DNA of 64,000 nt from CBDBLK01 sp965243145 (GCA_965243145.1 CBDEUB010000002.1:558001-622000), one strand, 5' to 3'. Positions 32,370-42,813 are shown, numbered from the stretch's first letter. Notes: generated by a model not told the origin, from the sequence alone. Translations and numbers: made by a program.

Positions 32370-34163
32370 TTGCGCATTGTTTTGCACCAAACCCACCACA
32401 CCATCGGCGATTTGGACTCCCTTTTTCAAGGCCTGATGCAAGACCTGCAAAAGCACCCCCAGGGCCAAAACGCTATCCCTGAGTTGCACCTCTACCCCGA
32501 GTTGTACTTGGCCGGATACCCCCTGCAGGATTGGATATGGCACAAGGCCTTTGTCACTTCCTACTTACAACACTTGCAGGCATTGGGCCAATTTTGTGTG
32601 GAACAGACAGCGCCTTCAACGCCTCAAGCAGCGCTGGTGGGGGGGCTGGAATACACCCTGGACGAATTTGACTGTCCAGTGCGCATTGAAAATGTCATCT
32701 ACGAGTGCCGCGCAGGCGCGAATTTGCGCAAAATCTACACCAAAGCGCTGCTGCCCAACCACGACATTTTTGACGAGGAAAGATACTTTTACCCCCAGCG
32801 GGAAGCGGGCATCTACCACTTTGCCGAACGCCACATTGGCCTGATGATTTGCGAAGACATGTGGCCCCAGGGGCAACACCGCTCCCGCGCCTTTGATCCC
32901 ACTCTGGTTCTGCAACAAAAGTGCCGGGATGAAGGTGTCGCCCTGGATTTGCTGGCCAACCTCTCCGCCTCCCCGGCATTCGTCGGCAAACACCGGCAAC
33001 GGGTGGGCCGCGCCCAGTATCTCAGTTGCCTTTTCGAGGCCCCCTTCGCCTATGTCAACCGGGTGGGCGGCGAAGATGAAATCGTCTTTGACGGGTCGAG
33101 TTTTGTCGTCAACGGGGGGGAATTGGTGCACCAGTGCCGCACTTTCGAGGCGGATTTGGCGGCAGTGCCCCTGCCCCGCTTTTCCCCTCAAACCGCCCCG
33201 ACATGCCCATCGCCCGCTTCCCCGGGCCTTCCCTCGGAACAAACTTGGGATACCCTCTTTCGGCCATCCCTCGACTTGGAGGCCACCCCTCCCCAACTGC
33301 GCCCCTTATCCCCCGACGATTGCGACTGGATGGTGCGCTCCCTGCAATTGGGAGTGCGGGACTACGCCGACAAGTGCGGTTTCGATCACTTTTTAGTGGC
33401 CATATCGGGAGGCATCGACAGTGCTTTGGTTTTGGCCCTGGCCAAAATCATCGCCGGCGACAGTCGGCGGGTGGAGGCCATCTTTATGCCGGGCCTGTAT
33501 TCCTCCCCCCTGTCCCGCGAATTGGCCACAGACATGTGCCAAAATTTGGGAATTGCTCTCACCCACTGGCCGATCAAATTTCTTCACAGCACCGCCCGCC
33601 ACTTTTTTCAAGATAGCTTTGGCGAAGAACTGGAAGGCCTGGCCGACCAGAACATTCAGGCGCGCCTGCGCACCTGTCTGCTCTACGCCCGCTCCAATCA
33701 AAAGGGGGCCATGGTACTCAACACTTCCAACAAGTCGGAATTGGCCCTGGGCTATTCCACCCTGTACGGAGACAGTGCGGGGGCACTCTCCCCGTTGGGC
33801 GACCTCTACAAATCGGAAGTCTATCAACTCGCCGAGCACCTCAACCGCACTTGCCAAAACCCCATCCCCCAGGGAATGATCGATCGCCCTCCCACCGCCG
33901 AACTCAAAGAGAACCAGAGCGACTTGCAAGAACTGTTCCCCTATCCCCGCATGGACGCCATCTTAGAGGGCCTGCTCTCTTATTTGTACTCCCCGCAAGA
34001 TTTAATCAAGTTCGGATTTGATGAGCGAGAAGTGTATAAAATCTATCGCCTTTACCACCAAAGCGAGTATAAGCGCAAACAGTTTTGCCCCATCATCAAA
34101 CTGAAAAATAAGAGTTTCGGGTTTGGCCACCGCATGCCCATCGCCAAGCACACACTGAAATAA
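32370..34163 (+). CDS. nadE: Glutamine-dependent NAD+ synthetase
   Basis: 597 residues, TTG start after GGAGG. The N-terminal amidase domain has the nitrilase triad (Glu in LYPELYLAGYP, Lys in YTKALLPNHD, Cys in GLMICEDMWP), and the C-terminal synthetase domain has ISGGIDSAL at about residue 345-353. It amidates nicotinic acid adenine dinucleotide with ammonia from glutamine, the last step of NAD synthesis. The C-terminal end (FGHRMPIAK) is complete. It diverges from the UXS-like gene by a short gap. Confidence 0.95.
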   Translation: MRIVLHQTHHTIGDLDSLFQGLMQDLQKHPQGQNAIPELHLYPELYLAGYPLQDWIWHKAFVTSYLQHLQALGQFCVEQTAPSTPQAALVGGLEYTLDEFDCPVRIENVIYECRAGANLRKIYTKALLPNHDIFDEERYFYPQREAGIYHFAERHIGLMICEDMWPQGQHRSRAFDPTLVLQQKCRDEGVALDLLANLSASPAFVGKHRQRVGRAQYLSCLFEAPFAYVNRVGGEDEIVFDGSSFVVNGGELVHQCRTFEADLAAVPLPRFSPQTAPTCPSPASPGLPSEQTWDTLFRPSLDLEATPPQLRPLSPDDCDWMVRSLQLGVRDYADKCGFDHFLVAISGGIDSALVLALAKIIAGDSRRVEAIFMPGLYSSPLSRELATDMCQNLGIALTHWPIKFLHSTARHFFQDSFGEELEGLADQNIQARLRTCLLYARSNQKGAMVLNTSNKSELALGYSTLYGDSAGALSPLGDLYKSEVYQLAEHLNRTCQNPIPQGMIDRPPTAELKENQSDLQELFPYPRMDAILEGLLSYLYSPQDLIKFGFDEREVYKIYRLYHQSEYKRKQFCPIIKLKNKSFGFGHRMPIAKHTLK

Positions 34164-34221
34164 CTTTCCCCAAGGCCAGGCCCAACTCAGGCCCCGCCTT
34201 CCAGGTGTCGATGGGCCGAAT

Positions 34222-36522
34222 ATGCCCCTTTTTATTCTCTTATTTGCTCTGGCCTTTTCACGGGACGCACACGCTTCCGAGTTCCGGCATTTCAAAATCG
34301 CCGACCAGGACAAGTGGGACAATTTTGGCGACCTGGCCCCAGTCAACAAATCCTTCTCTTTCGATGCCGATCCCCTGATCGATGGGCCAATTTACAGAAG
34401 AATGATGGAATATTTCAGTCAACACTACCAAAGTATTACCGAACGGCAATTGCGCCTGGTGGAGGGAGATTCCGCATTTTTCAAGGGAGGGTACAACCAC
34501 CTGGCCTTCGACTACTTCAAACCTTTTTCCTATTTCAGCGTCGAGTTCCAACGACAAATGGCCCCCTATATTAGCGGTGACAGCTATGTCATCAACGACA
34601 CCATCAATATCTATATCGACGCCACCCAACTGCTGGGGGAACTTAAACAGCGGGGCATTATCGACATTGGGCAAAAGCAACTCTTAGGCTTTGCCGGAGT
34701 GATGTTCAAACGCTCCTACCAATATTCTTCTTTTGCCAAAAATAAAACGGAGGCGATGACTCTCTACTTGCGCCGGTTGTTTTTCTCCTTTCTCAAATTC
34801 CGCTCCCAAAAATTTCTGGAGATGAGGCCCGAAGAAGTGATGGTGAGAACCGACCGCTTCACTTTCCAAGCGGGTGGCATCGGCAACTTCCCGGTTTACG
34901 AATACCTGCCCACTCACGACAGCGAAGGGGCAGGGTCTCCCGGGGCGGAACTTGAGGGCGAAGAGGATTCACCCGTCAATTACTTTCCGGTGGGAAACTT
35001 TATTGCCGTCAATCTGCATGGCCATTTGGCCCACCATTTGCTCACCCGCACGGAAATCATGGCCGTGGATTCCGAGGAAGAAGATTTTTCCAACATGCGG
35101 GAGGCGCGCGCCCGTGCTCTAAGAGAAACTATCCCGTTTAAAGATCGCTACCGCAGCGGCGATGAAGAAATCATCGCAGAAGAATCCACAAAGGAGGCCA
35201 AAGACGATGCCCCAACCGAGACACCGCCCAGGCCGCTGTCCTTTCAAATCACTCTGGAAAAGGCCAAGCTCTCCCAGACCGGATTTCAGGCCAGCATTTT
35301 GGCCGATTTTTTTAAACTCTTGCGCACCAAGATTTTCAACTTCAACCTGACTTCATCCTTTGAAAATTCCTCCGTGATGACTTTCGGATTTGGCCCCCGC
35401 GATGCCGCCAAAATCAAAGGGCCAGGCCCCTTAGGGAGCGAAGTGCGCAGGATGCTCAAAGGCAAGGAACCCAATTTGGGCATTCTCAAACCCCACCTGT
35501 TGGGCAAAACTTTTCGGGAGAGCAAGGCCCACCGGCGCACCTGTACCCTGTTCACCAGAGGGCGCTCCAAGTTGCAAAAAACCGAGAGAGTAGAAATTAT
35601 TGGCGATACCAAGTACAAAAATTTTTTCCGCCACGAGTTTTCACAAAGACACACCCAGGACAGTTCTCTGGGGTGGTTGATTAGTCTGGGCCTGCAATCT
35701 TTTCTGCGCATGAGTTGGAAATTTGGCGGCCAAAGTTACCGGGATGTCCACAAACTCGCCATCGAATACGAATCCCAAAAAAACCTGCTCAAAGACAAGG
35801 CCAGTTTGGACTTGCGGGAAGAAAGGCCCCGTTTTGCTTTTCATTTCAAGCGGGAGTTTTACTACCAAAAAAAGGGCAAGGAAAAGAGCAAGGGCAAGTT
35901 GCTCGACCTGATCGAAAATTATTCGACTCTCAAGTCCTCAATCGTGGAAAAAGTCAAACGGGGCCAGTTGGTAGCGCCCTTTGACTTAAAAATCAATTTC
36001 ACCTTCAAACAAAGTGCCATCGAGCACTTTCACAATCTCTCCCCCGAAGACATTTCGCAAAAAATAGAGAGTATTTGCAGGCCAGATGGCCCCCGCAGCG
36101 GCAACAAAAAGTGCCGCAAAAAACTGCGGCAAAGCTACCAACGCTACATCAAGGAACGCGACCAAAGATACTACTCCGCCAGAGAAAAGTACCAAAAGTG
36201 CCGCAGGGCCAGTCTGCCCCGCAAGCGCAGTCGCTCTTGCCCCAAAAAAATTGTCGTGAGGGCGGGGGGGGAGCAATTCCTCAAACGCATCCCCCTGTGG
36301 CGTTTGGCCCCCTTCCTGCAAGAATTGCAAAAGTGGGGGCAAAACACATCTGCCATCTATTCGCTATTTGGCCAAGACAATGTTTCCATGAACGGCATTT
36401 TTCAGGCCAGCTACGACAGCGAAGATCGGCGCTTTACCAGCTTTTTTAATCGCAGTTCCCCGCGCCCCAAAGGCCTGATTGAGCAAAATCTTCCCGGCAT
36501 CCGAGGCCGCCCTCTGCCTTGA
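34222..36522 (+). CDS. Large secreted protein of unknown function
   Basis: 766 residues. A signal peptide (MPLFILLFALAFSRDAHAS) precedes a basic, Phe/Arg-rich mature protein with long helical and linker stretches, including SRRKRSRSCPKK-like basic sequence near residue 670. No recognised domain. Its Cys are few. It lies between nadE and tRNA-Arg, with no operon partner. A periplasmic or outer-membrane role is only inference. Confidence 0.65.
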   Translation: MPLFILLFALAFSRDAHASEFRHFKIADQDKWDNFGDLAPVNKSFSFDADPLIDGPIYRRMMEYFSQHYQSITERQLRLVEGDSAFFKGGYNHLAFDYFKPFSYFSVEFQRQMAPYISGDSYVINDTINIYIDATQLLGELKQRGIIDIGQKQLLGFAGVMFKRSYQYSSFAKNKTEAMTLYLRRLFFSFLKFRSQKFLEMRPEEVMVRTDRFTFQAGGIGNFPVYEYLPTHDSEGAGSPGAELEGEEDSPVNYFPVGNFIAVNLHGHLAHHLLTRTEIMAVDSEEEDFSNMREARARALRETIPFKDRYRSGDEEIIAEESTKEAKDDAPTETPPRPLSFQITLEKAKLSQTGFQASILADFFKLLRTKIFNFNLTSSFENSSVMTFGFGPRDAAKIKGPGPLGSEVRRMLKGKEPNLGILKPHLLGKTFRESKAHRRTCTLFTRGRSKLQKTERVEIIGDTKYKNFFRHEFSQRHTQDSSLGWLISLGLQSFLRMSWKFGGQSYRDVHKLAIEYESQKNLLKDKASLDLREERPRFAFHFKREFYYQKKGKEKSKGKLLDLIENYSTLKSSIVEKVKRGQLVAPFDLKINFTFKQSAIEHFHNLSPEDISQKIESICRPDGPRSGNKKCRKKLRQSYQRYIKERDQRYYSAREKYQKCRRASLPRKRSRSCPKKIVVRAGGEQFLKRIPLWRLAPFLQELQKWGQNTSAIYSLFGQDNVSMNGIFQASYDSEDRRFTSFFNRSSPRPKGLIEQNLPGIRGRPLP

Positions 36523-36566
36523 CTGGGCCATCCCCGCCACCTATAAGTTAGGCATTGAATACGCGA

Positions 36567-36643
36567 GCGCCCGTAGCTCAGCTGGATAGAGCAACGGATT
36601 TCTAATCCGTAGGCCACAGGTTCGAATCCTGTCGGGCGTGCCA
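36567..36643 (+). tRNA. tRNA-Arg (anticodon TCT)
   Basis: 77 nt with encoded CCA. Acceptor stem GCGCCCG/CGGGCGT (one G-T pair at the end); anticodon stem ACGGA/TCCGT around loop TTTCTAA gives TCT at 36601-36603. The T arm ends GTTCGAATCC. Confidence 0.95.
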
Positions 36644-36695
36644 CTCCATCTATTGCGTAGCACATAACGCAGAGTGAATCCTGGAGGTAAAGTTT

Positions 36696-37973
36696 ATGAG
36701 GAATAAAACGCTGAAATTAGTCCTATTCAATTTGTTTTTATTCCTCCCCCTGACTTCATTTTCCAAAGAAATATCCATCTATGAAGTTGGCGACCTCATT
36801 TTTCACAGTACGCCCCCGCTTCGTTCCATTGAAGAACTGGTGCCGTTGCTGCCCGAAAAATTAAAGGCCCAGTATGTTTTGATGACGGACTCTCTCAGTC
36901 TACAAGAGGGGACGCCGGAAAATCCCAGGGTGGTTATGTTTGGCCGAGATGCAGACATTTTTATTGCTTTTAACGGAGGCGACGGGCGCGGGGCCAACAC
37001 TGTGGAAATGATCGAATCTGTATCCGGTGAATACCGCTTCAGTGAAATTGTCTTTGACGGTGTTCCCGCCGATTCCGATGAGGCCCCGTACCGATCCAAT
37101 CAATTTGCCTACGAAATCCGCAACCCGAGAAAATGCACTGCCTGTCATGGGGCGGCCGAAAAGGCCAGAGTCAACTGGGCACCCTATCCGGTTTGGCCCG
37201 GTGCCAGCACCCTGGGGTTTAGGCCAACCGGCAAGGAAAAAAAGTATTTGGAACAGTTTATCAGTTGGGGCGAGGGCCACCCCCGCTACAAGCACCTCAA
37301 CCGCCGCAAAAATTTAGACGCCGTGTTTGATCGCTCTTTGACAACCACCATGGCCTCCCAAATGGACGAGGCGTTGAGAGTAAACAGAAGAAGAAGATTT
37401 ATTAAAAATATTCGCTCCATTCCCCAATATGAAAAGTATTATTTTATGATCCTCGGGGCCTTGTCAAAATGTGAAAACTTGGAAGAATTTATCCCCGAAG
37501 ACGATCTTGAAAAATTTGAGGCCAAAGGTTCCAGACAAGCGGCGATTGACCAGGTGAACGCCCATGTTAGGGCCAAGGCCCCACAGCACTACGAACTGTT
37601 TAGCTTCAATCAATCCAACGGAGTTGTGGCCGGCAGTTTGAAATGGATCGTGGAATCCCTCGGAGGCAACATGCATTATTGGGGAACATCCATTCAATCG
37701 GACTATCTCTACACCACTGTGCCCGCAGTCTTCTATCCGCCCATCGTAAAGGCCTTGGGCCAAGAGCGGTCTGTCAAAATGCCCGCTATGGCCATAGTGG
37801 GGATTCTTCACCGCCCTAAAACTCAGAAATTTTATTTAAATGAAGAACGCCGGTCGGCCCATCAAACTTATTGTCAAACTCTGCAAAACAAGAGTCTGCA
37901 TTATACAGAGACAGTTTTTCCTTCTGGGATCGTTCAAGACATTAAGAATTTGTTTGGAAAGTTTTTTAACTAG
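36696..37973 (+). CDS. Secreted c-type cytochrome-like protein
   Basis: 425 residues, GGAGG before the ATG. A signal peptide (LVLFNLFLFLPLTSFS) precedes the mature protein. One heme-binding motif CTACH occurs near residue 147, in a region (RNPRKCTACHGAAEKARVNW) typical of multiheme-free periplasmic cytochrome c proteins. The rest is not recognised. Likely a periplasmic electron-transfer or peroxidase-related protein. Its 3' end overlaps the convergent fadD gene by 8 nt. Confidence 0.65.
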   Translation: MRNKTLKLVLFNLFLFLPLTSFSKEISIYEVGDLIFHSTPPLRSIEELVPLLPEKLKAQYVLMTDSLSLQEGTPENPRVVMFGRDADIFIAFNGGDGRGANTVEMIESVSGEYRFSEIVFDGVPADSDEAPYRSNQFAYEIRNPRKCTACHGAAEKARVNWAPYPVWPGASTLGFRPTGKEKKYLEQFISWGEGHPRYKHLNRRKNLDAVFDRSLTTTMASQMDEALRVNRRRRFIKNIRSIPQYEKYYFMILGALSKCENLEEFIPEDDLEKFEAKGSRQAAIDQVNAHVRAKAPQHYELFSFNQSNGVVAGSLKWIVESLGGNMHYWGTSIQSDYLYTTVPAVFYPPIVKALGQERSVKMPAMAIVGILHRPKTQKFYLNEERRSAHQTYCQTLQNKSLHYTETVFPSGIVQDIKNLFGKFFN

Positions 37974-39633
37974 ACTTTTTTCTTAATTCTTTACGCAAAA
38001 TTTTGCCTACATTGGACTTGGGAAGTTCCGAGCGAAATTCAAAAGACCGCGGCACTTTATAGGCAGTCAATCGCTCCTTGCAAAAAGCGCGCAATTCTTC
38101 TTCACTAGGCGCAGGTTCACGGCAAACCACAAAGGCCTTGACCGCCTCGCCGGATTTTTGATCCGGCACACCGATGGCCGCGGCCTCAACAATTTGGGGA
38201 TGGCCAACTAAGACATCTTCGATTTCGTTGGGAAAGACATTAAAGCCAGAAACCAGGATCATATCTTTTTTGCGATCGACGATTTGGAAAAAACCCCGAT
38301 CGTCCATAGTGCCAATATCGCCGGTTTTAAAAAATCCGTCGGCCGTCATCACCACGGCGGTTTCCTCGGGACGGTTCCAATACCCCTGCATCACCTGGGG
38401 GCCGCGGATGGCGATCTCGCCGATCTCGCCCGCCGGCAGAGGATTGCCGTCGTCGTCCAAAATGCGCATTTCCGTGGAGGGAATGGGCAGGCCAATTTTG
38501 CCATTGTAGTCGGCCAAATCCATGGGGTTGATACAGGCGGCGGGAGAAGTTTCGGTCAGGCCATAGGCCTCGATGAGGGGCACTCCGGTGATGGCCTTCC
38601 ACTTTTCGGCCACCGCCCTTTGCACCGCCATGCCCCCCCCCAACGAGATTTTGAGGGCGCTAAAATCCAGCTCGGCAAATTGGGGGTGGTTGATTAAAGC
38701 GTTGAACAGGGTGTTGACTCCGGTCAGGGCGGTAAACTTCCACTTGGCCAATTCTTTGACGAAACCCTCGATGTCCCGCGGATTGGTGATCAAAATATTG
38801 TGCGCTCCCAGGGTGGAAAAAATCAAACAATTTGCGGTCAGTGAAAAAATGTGGTAGAAGGGCAGTGGCGTGATGACAATTTCTCCGCCTTTTCTGAGAC
38901 TCCCGCCGATCCACGCCCGCGCTTGCACCACATTGGCGACGATATTGCCGTGGGAGAGCACCGCTCCCTTGGACACTCCCGTGGTTCCCCCGGTGTATTG
39001 TAAAAAGGCGGTGTCGCGGAGAGAAAGATTCGGCGGCCGATAATCTTCCCCGTTGGCGCTCTCCAGACAGTCTTTAAACTTTTTGCTGCCTGGAAGATGC
39101 CAGGGGGGAACCATTTTTTTGATGTGGCGTAAAACAAAGTTGACCACGGCCCCTTTGGGAAAATCCAGGAAGTCCCCAATGGCGGTGACGAAAATCTGTT
39201 CCACAGGGGTTTCGGGCAGCACTTTTTCCAAAGTGTGGCAGGCGTTTTCAAAAATGACGATGGCCTTGGCCCCGGAATCACAGAGTTGGTGCTTGAGTTC
39301 CCGCTCGGTGTACAGGGGGTTGACATTGACGGCGACCATGCCAGCACGCAAAACGCCAAACAGGGCAATGGGGTACTGGAGAATATTGGGCATCATGAGG
39401 GCCACCCGCTCCCCTTTGGAGAGATTCAAATCATTTTGCAAAAAGCTGGCAAACCGGCGACTGGCGTGCTCAATCTCGGCGTAAGTCAAACTTGTGCCCA
39501 TGCAGGAAAAGGCGTGGTGCTGGGGAAACTCTCTAAAGGCCTCCTCCAAAATATCGACGATAGAGGAATATTGTTCAGGATCGATCGTCCGGGGCACTCC
39601 CGCCGGATAACTCTCAAACCAAACTTCACTCAT
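37966..39633 (-). CDS. fadD: Long-chain fatty acid-CoA ligase
   Basis: 555 residues. The AMP-binding P-loop YTGGTTGVSKGAVL, the AYGLTETSP motif and FKTGDIGTMD motif identify the acyl-adenylate family, and length and sequence match FadD. It activates long-chain fatty acids to acyl-CoA at the inner membrane for beta-oxidation or lipid synthesis. The ATG at 39633 is the natural start. No other fatty-acid genes are adjacent. Confidence 0.95.
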   Translation of the reverse strand: MSEVWFESYPAGVPRTIDPEQYSSIVDILEEAFREFPQHHAFSCMGTSLTYAEIEHASRRFASFLQNDLNLSKGERVALMMPNILQYPIALFGVLRAGMVAVNVNPLYTERELKHQLCDSGAKAIVIFENACHTLEKVLPETPVEQIFVTAIGDFLDFPKGAVVNFVLRHIKKMVPPWHLPGSKKFKDCLESANGEDYRPPNLSLRDTAFLQYTGGTTGVSKGAVLSHGNIVANVVQARAWIGGSLRKGGEIVITPLPFYHIFSLTANCLIFSTLGAHNILITNPRDIEGFVKELAKWKFTALTGVNTLFNALINHPQFAELDFSALKISLGGGMAVQRAVAEKWKAITGVPLIEAYGLTETSPAACINPMDLADYNGKIGLPIPSTEMRILDDDGNPLPAGEIGEIAIRGPQVMQGYWNRPEETAVVMTADGFFKTGDIGTMDDRGFFQIVDRKKDMILVSGFNVFPNEIEDVLVGHPQIVEAAAIGVPDQKSGEAVKAFVVCREPAPSEEELRAFCKERLTAYKVPRSFEFRSELPKSNVGKILRKELRKKSS

Positions 39634-39822
39634 ACTGAACTCCCTTGGGCCTGCTTTTTCATAGTCAAACTACTCCCAGCTAACCAAAAAATTTCCCGAG
39701 TGTAAATCCAAACTCAAATCATCGGATTTATTTTTTTATTAAGAAGCTTTTTATTAAGAAGCTAAATTTTTTTATCCCAATTGCCGATTAGGGAGACAAA
39801 AGCAAAACCGGCGAGGCCTTGA

Positions 39823-40386
39823 ATGAAGTTTTGTCCGCGATGGTTCATTATTTGCCTTTTGGCCTGCTCGATGGGTTGCGGGAAAGATGGCACCGAGAAA
39901 AAAAACTCTCCCCAACACATCTACCAGTGGAGTCCCGGAGGAGTTCCCCACCACATTTACCAATGGCCACCCATGCGCAGTCTGCAATCGGCAAACGCCG
40001 GCGGTTGTGCTACCGCAACGGATCGGAATCAACTCATCCGCACTATGCGCGACGGCAGTCTGTCTCTGGGACACGGATTTTACAACGCCTATACTTGCTC
40101 CCAGAAAAAGGTTTGGAAAATTTTTAACCGCGAAAAGTGCACGGTCAAACGGCGCAGTTCCTCGGGTGGTGCCGATGGCCCAGTCGAACACGAATTGGCC
40201 ACTGAAACCAGTTCCCGCCAGGAATTGGTGGACAATCTGGCCAAGTACATTGCCAATGCTTCCAACCACAGCGCCTTCTCTCCCCATTACCACCGCATCG
40301 CCCTTCTCAACAAAAAAGAGTTTTGGGATTTCGATTTGTGCCAACCTTTAGTTGCCCAACCCGTATATATCCAAAAAACAAAGTAA
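39823..40386 (+). CDS. Lipoprotein of unknown function
   Basis: 187 residues. The signal peptide ends in a lipobox (LLACSMGCG, with Cys at about 15 or 19). The mature N-terminus contains a duplicated HIYQW motif (PQHIYQWSPGG, HHIYQWPP). The rest has no recognised domain and five further Cys. It sits downstream of fadD in the opposite orientation and is likely anchored in the outer membrane. Confidence 0.6.
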   Translation: MKFCPRWFIICLLACSMGCGKDGTEKKNSPQHIYQWSPGGVPHHIYQWPPMRSLQSANAGGCATATDRNQLIRTMRDGSLSLGHGFYNAYTCSQKKVWKIFNREKCTVKRRSSSGGADGPVEHELATETSSRQELVDNLAKYIANASNHSAFSPHYHRIALLNKKEFWDFDLCQPLVAQPVYIQKTK

Positions 40387-40533
40387 TTGTTCACACTGGG
40401 ATGTGAGTGATTGCAAAACTAAAGCAATTATATCCGATCCTTGACCTAGCATTTTACTCTTGAAGGTTTTGTGGCCATAATGTGAGTAACCTCAAACCTT
40501 TTCAAGCTGCAATGACCATGGAGGGAATTGCCC

Positions 40534-42036
40534 ATGAAGTCTCTGTTTTTTGCCGTTTTATCCTCCACCTCCCTGCTCATCTGGCCCACCAACGCAAAAT
40601 TTGATCACGCCCACAAGAGTTTAAGTAGAATTTTGCGCAAAGTGGTTCACCACCACGAAGGCCACATGCTGGTTGACTACCGCAGACTCAAGGCCAGTCC
40701 CAAACACCTCAATACCTACCTCAAAAAAATCGGTGCGGTGAACGAACAAGTGTACCAAACTTTTTCCAACACTCAAAAACTGGCCTTCTTGATCAACGCC
40801 CACAACGCTTTTACCCTGAAACTGGTGGTCGATCGCTATCCCATAAAATCCATTAAAGGTATTGGAGGGGGCGCTGATTGGAAAAATATCAAAGTCTCCC
40901 CGCTGTTGGGAAAAAAGCGCGACCTGGCCTATATCGAAGGCCAAATGGCCGTCCAGGGTGTGCAAGATGTGCGCGCCTATTTTGCCCTCGCCTACGCATC
41001 CATGGGCGGCCCCAACTTGCGGCCGGCCGCCTACACTGCCAACAAACTGGACAACCAATTGCGCAAGGCCGAGCGCAATTTTATCAAGGACAGAAGCAAA
41101 AACACCTACCGCAAAAAGGCCAAAATCCTCAAAGTCTCCCGCATTTTTGAATGGTTTGCCGAACATTTTAAAGTGCAACACATTTCCGTGGAAGATTACT
41201 TGAAGAAAAAATTTAAGGTCAAAAGACAGGTCACCATCACCATGGCCAAATACGACTGGGTACTCAATGATTGGAAACGGCAGGCCTCCCAGACACTGGC
41301 CCCCGTGGTTCGCCGCTGGACGGACACCACTCTGGCCTCTCCACTGCAACTCAAAACCAGCGATGCCTTACTGAATTATTTTAGTGCCAGCGATGACGAT
41401 GCCCAGGGGAACCACCCCGCCGAACACATGATGCAACACTGGAACGAAAGTTTGCAGGGGCGCAACTTCTTTGCCGTTCCCAGCACCAGCATCAGCAACT
41501 TGGAGTACGACGATTACGAATCTTATGCCGACGATCAAGAGATGGGCATTTATGTCCACAACACCTGGTTTGCCGATGTTCCCATGTCGGTGCTGGCGAT
41601 GAATTATTACAAGGGTTACCGGCGCTATCCCGACACTCCCCGCGAGTGGATTGAAGTCATCCACTCCGACATTGTGGTCAATGGCCTGCAACAGTTGAGC
41701 ACCAACCCCAATAGCTGGAGCACCTACCACCTGCCTTCGATTTTACTCCACGAAATGGGCCACTTCCTAGGACTGGGCCACATTGCAAGCGAAAAACTGG
41801 CGGTGATGAATCCCAGTCTCTCACGCCTGCAAAGTTATTCCGCTCCCTTCGACAGCGACATACAAAGTTTAAAGGCCAATTATGCCCAGGCCAAGGCCCT
41901 GGCCACCAACAATGAGGGCGAAAACGAAATTGTGCGCGGGTGGACGGAATTGCACGCCAATGGGGTCTGCCGGCACTACAGCAATGGCCAAATGATCAAA
42001 AAACACACCGTTTGGCCAGGGAGTCCCCGGCCATGA
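40534..42036 (+). CDS. DUF547 protein fused to a zinc metalloprotease domain
   Basis: 500 residues from the ATG at 40534 (GGAGG 9 nt upstream). A signal peptide (MKSLFFAVLSSTSLLIWPTNA) is followed by a DUF547 domain (about 25-250: FLINAHNAFTLKL, RAYFALAYASMGGPNLRP), in which the usual SCP Cys is GGP. Then about 250-500 is a metzincin-like protease region with LHEMGHFLGLGH (His about 406) and a following VMNPSL Met-turn. It overlaps the DUF547 paralogue by 4 nt. Role unknown; secreted peptidase plausible. Confidence 0.8.
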   Translation: MKSLFFAVLSSTSLLIWPTNAKFDHAHKSLSRILRKVVHHHEGHMLVDYRRLKASPKHLNTYLKKIGAVNEQVYQTFSNTQKLAFLINAHNAFTLKLVVDRYPIKSIKGIGGGADWKNIKVSPLLGKKRDLAYIEGQMAVQGVQDVRAYFALAYASMGGPNLRPAAYTANKLDNQLRKAERNFIKDRSKNTYRKKAKILKVSRIFEWFAEHFKVQHISVEDYLKKKFKVKRQVTITMAKYDWVLNDWKRQASQTLAPVVRRWTDTTLASPLQLKTSDALLNYFSASDDDAQGNHPAEHMMQHWNESLQGRNFFAVPSTSISNLEYDDYESYADDQEMGIYVHNTWFADVPMSVLAMNYYKGYRRYPDTPREWIEVIHSDIVVNGLQQLSTNPNSWSTYHLPSILLHEMGHFLGLGHIASEKLAVMNPSLSRLQSYSAPFDSDIQSLKANYAQAKALATNNEGENEIVRGWTELHANGVCRHYSNGQMIKKHTVWPGSPRP

Positions 42037-42806
42037 AAGCACTGATGGCCACAAGTTTTTTCCTGGCCACTACTTTGGTGTGGCCACAAAATCAAAAAAA
42101 GGTGGAACAGTTCGACCACTCCCACCGCGCCTGGAGCAGAGTCTTGCGCACAGTGGTTCACACCCAAGGCCAACAAACCCTGGTGAACTACACCCAACTC
42201 AAGGCCCATCCCCAAGTTTTGGAGGCCTACCTGGCGCAATTGAGTTCGGTGAGCAAACCCCAATACAAGAGGTTTGATCGGGAACAAAAACTGGCCTTTT
42301 TAATCAACACTTACAACGCCTTCGCTCTCAAGCTCATCATCGACAACTATCCGGTGGCCTCGATCAAAAAAATAAACTTGTTTCTCTTCTCCCCCTGGAA
42401 AAAAAAGTTTTTCCGCCTGTTGGGGGAAAAACAAAGTCTGGACTTTGTCGAACACCAAATGTTGCGCAAACATTTTCAAGAACCGCGCATTCACTTTGCC
42501 ATCGTGTGTGCCGCCCTGAGCTGTCCCAACTTGCGCCCGGCGGCCTACACCGCCGACAAACTGGAAATCCAACTGGCCGAGGCCGAACGGGCCTTTTTTC
42601 AGGACAAAAATAAAAATGTTTACCACCAGGCCTCGCGCACGGTGAAAGTTTCAAAAATTTTTGAATGGTTCAAAGACGATTTTAAGGCCAAATATGGCCC
42701 CCTTGCGGCCTACTTGAAAAAAAAGATGGGCCTTTCCGGCAAGTTCAAAATAGACTATCTGGAGTACGATTGGGGCCTCAACGATTGGAAACCTGACGAC
42801 AAATAG
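42033..42806 (+). CDS. DUF547 secreted protein
   Basis: 257 residues. A signal peptide (MKALMATSFFLATTLVWP) precedes a complete DUF547 domain: AFLINTYNAFALKLII, FAIVCAALSCPNLRP (with the SCP Cys intact) and YDWGLNDWKP. DUF547 proteins are widespread in bacteria but their biochemistry is not settled. It is a tandem paralogue of the N-terminal half of the preceding fusion protein and is coupled to it by the ATGA overlap. Confidence 0.85.
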   Translation: MKALMATSFFLATTLVWPQNQKKVEQFDHSHRAWSRVLRTVVHTQGQQTLVNYTQLKAHPQVLEAYLAQLSSVSKPQYKRFDREQKLAFLINTYNAFALKLIIDNYPVASIKKINLFLFSPWKKKFFRLLGEKQSLDFVEHQMLRKHFQEPRIHFAIVCAALSCPNLRPAAYTADKLEIQLAEAERAFFQDKNKNVYHQASRTVKVSKIFEWFKDDFKAKYGPLAAYLKKKMGLSGKFKIDYLEYDWGLNDWKPDDK

Positions 42807-42813
42807 TGCGGGC

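Noticed and set aside
36567..36643. tRNA-Arg as a second attachment site
   Set aside because: No integrase or element genes adjoin it, and neighbouring genes look like core chromosome.
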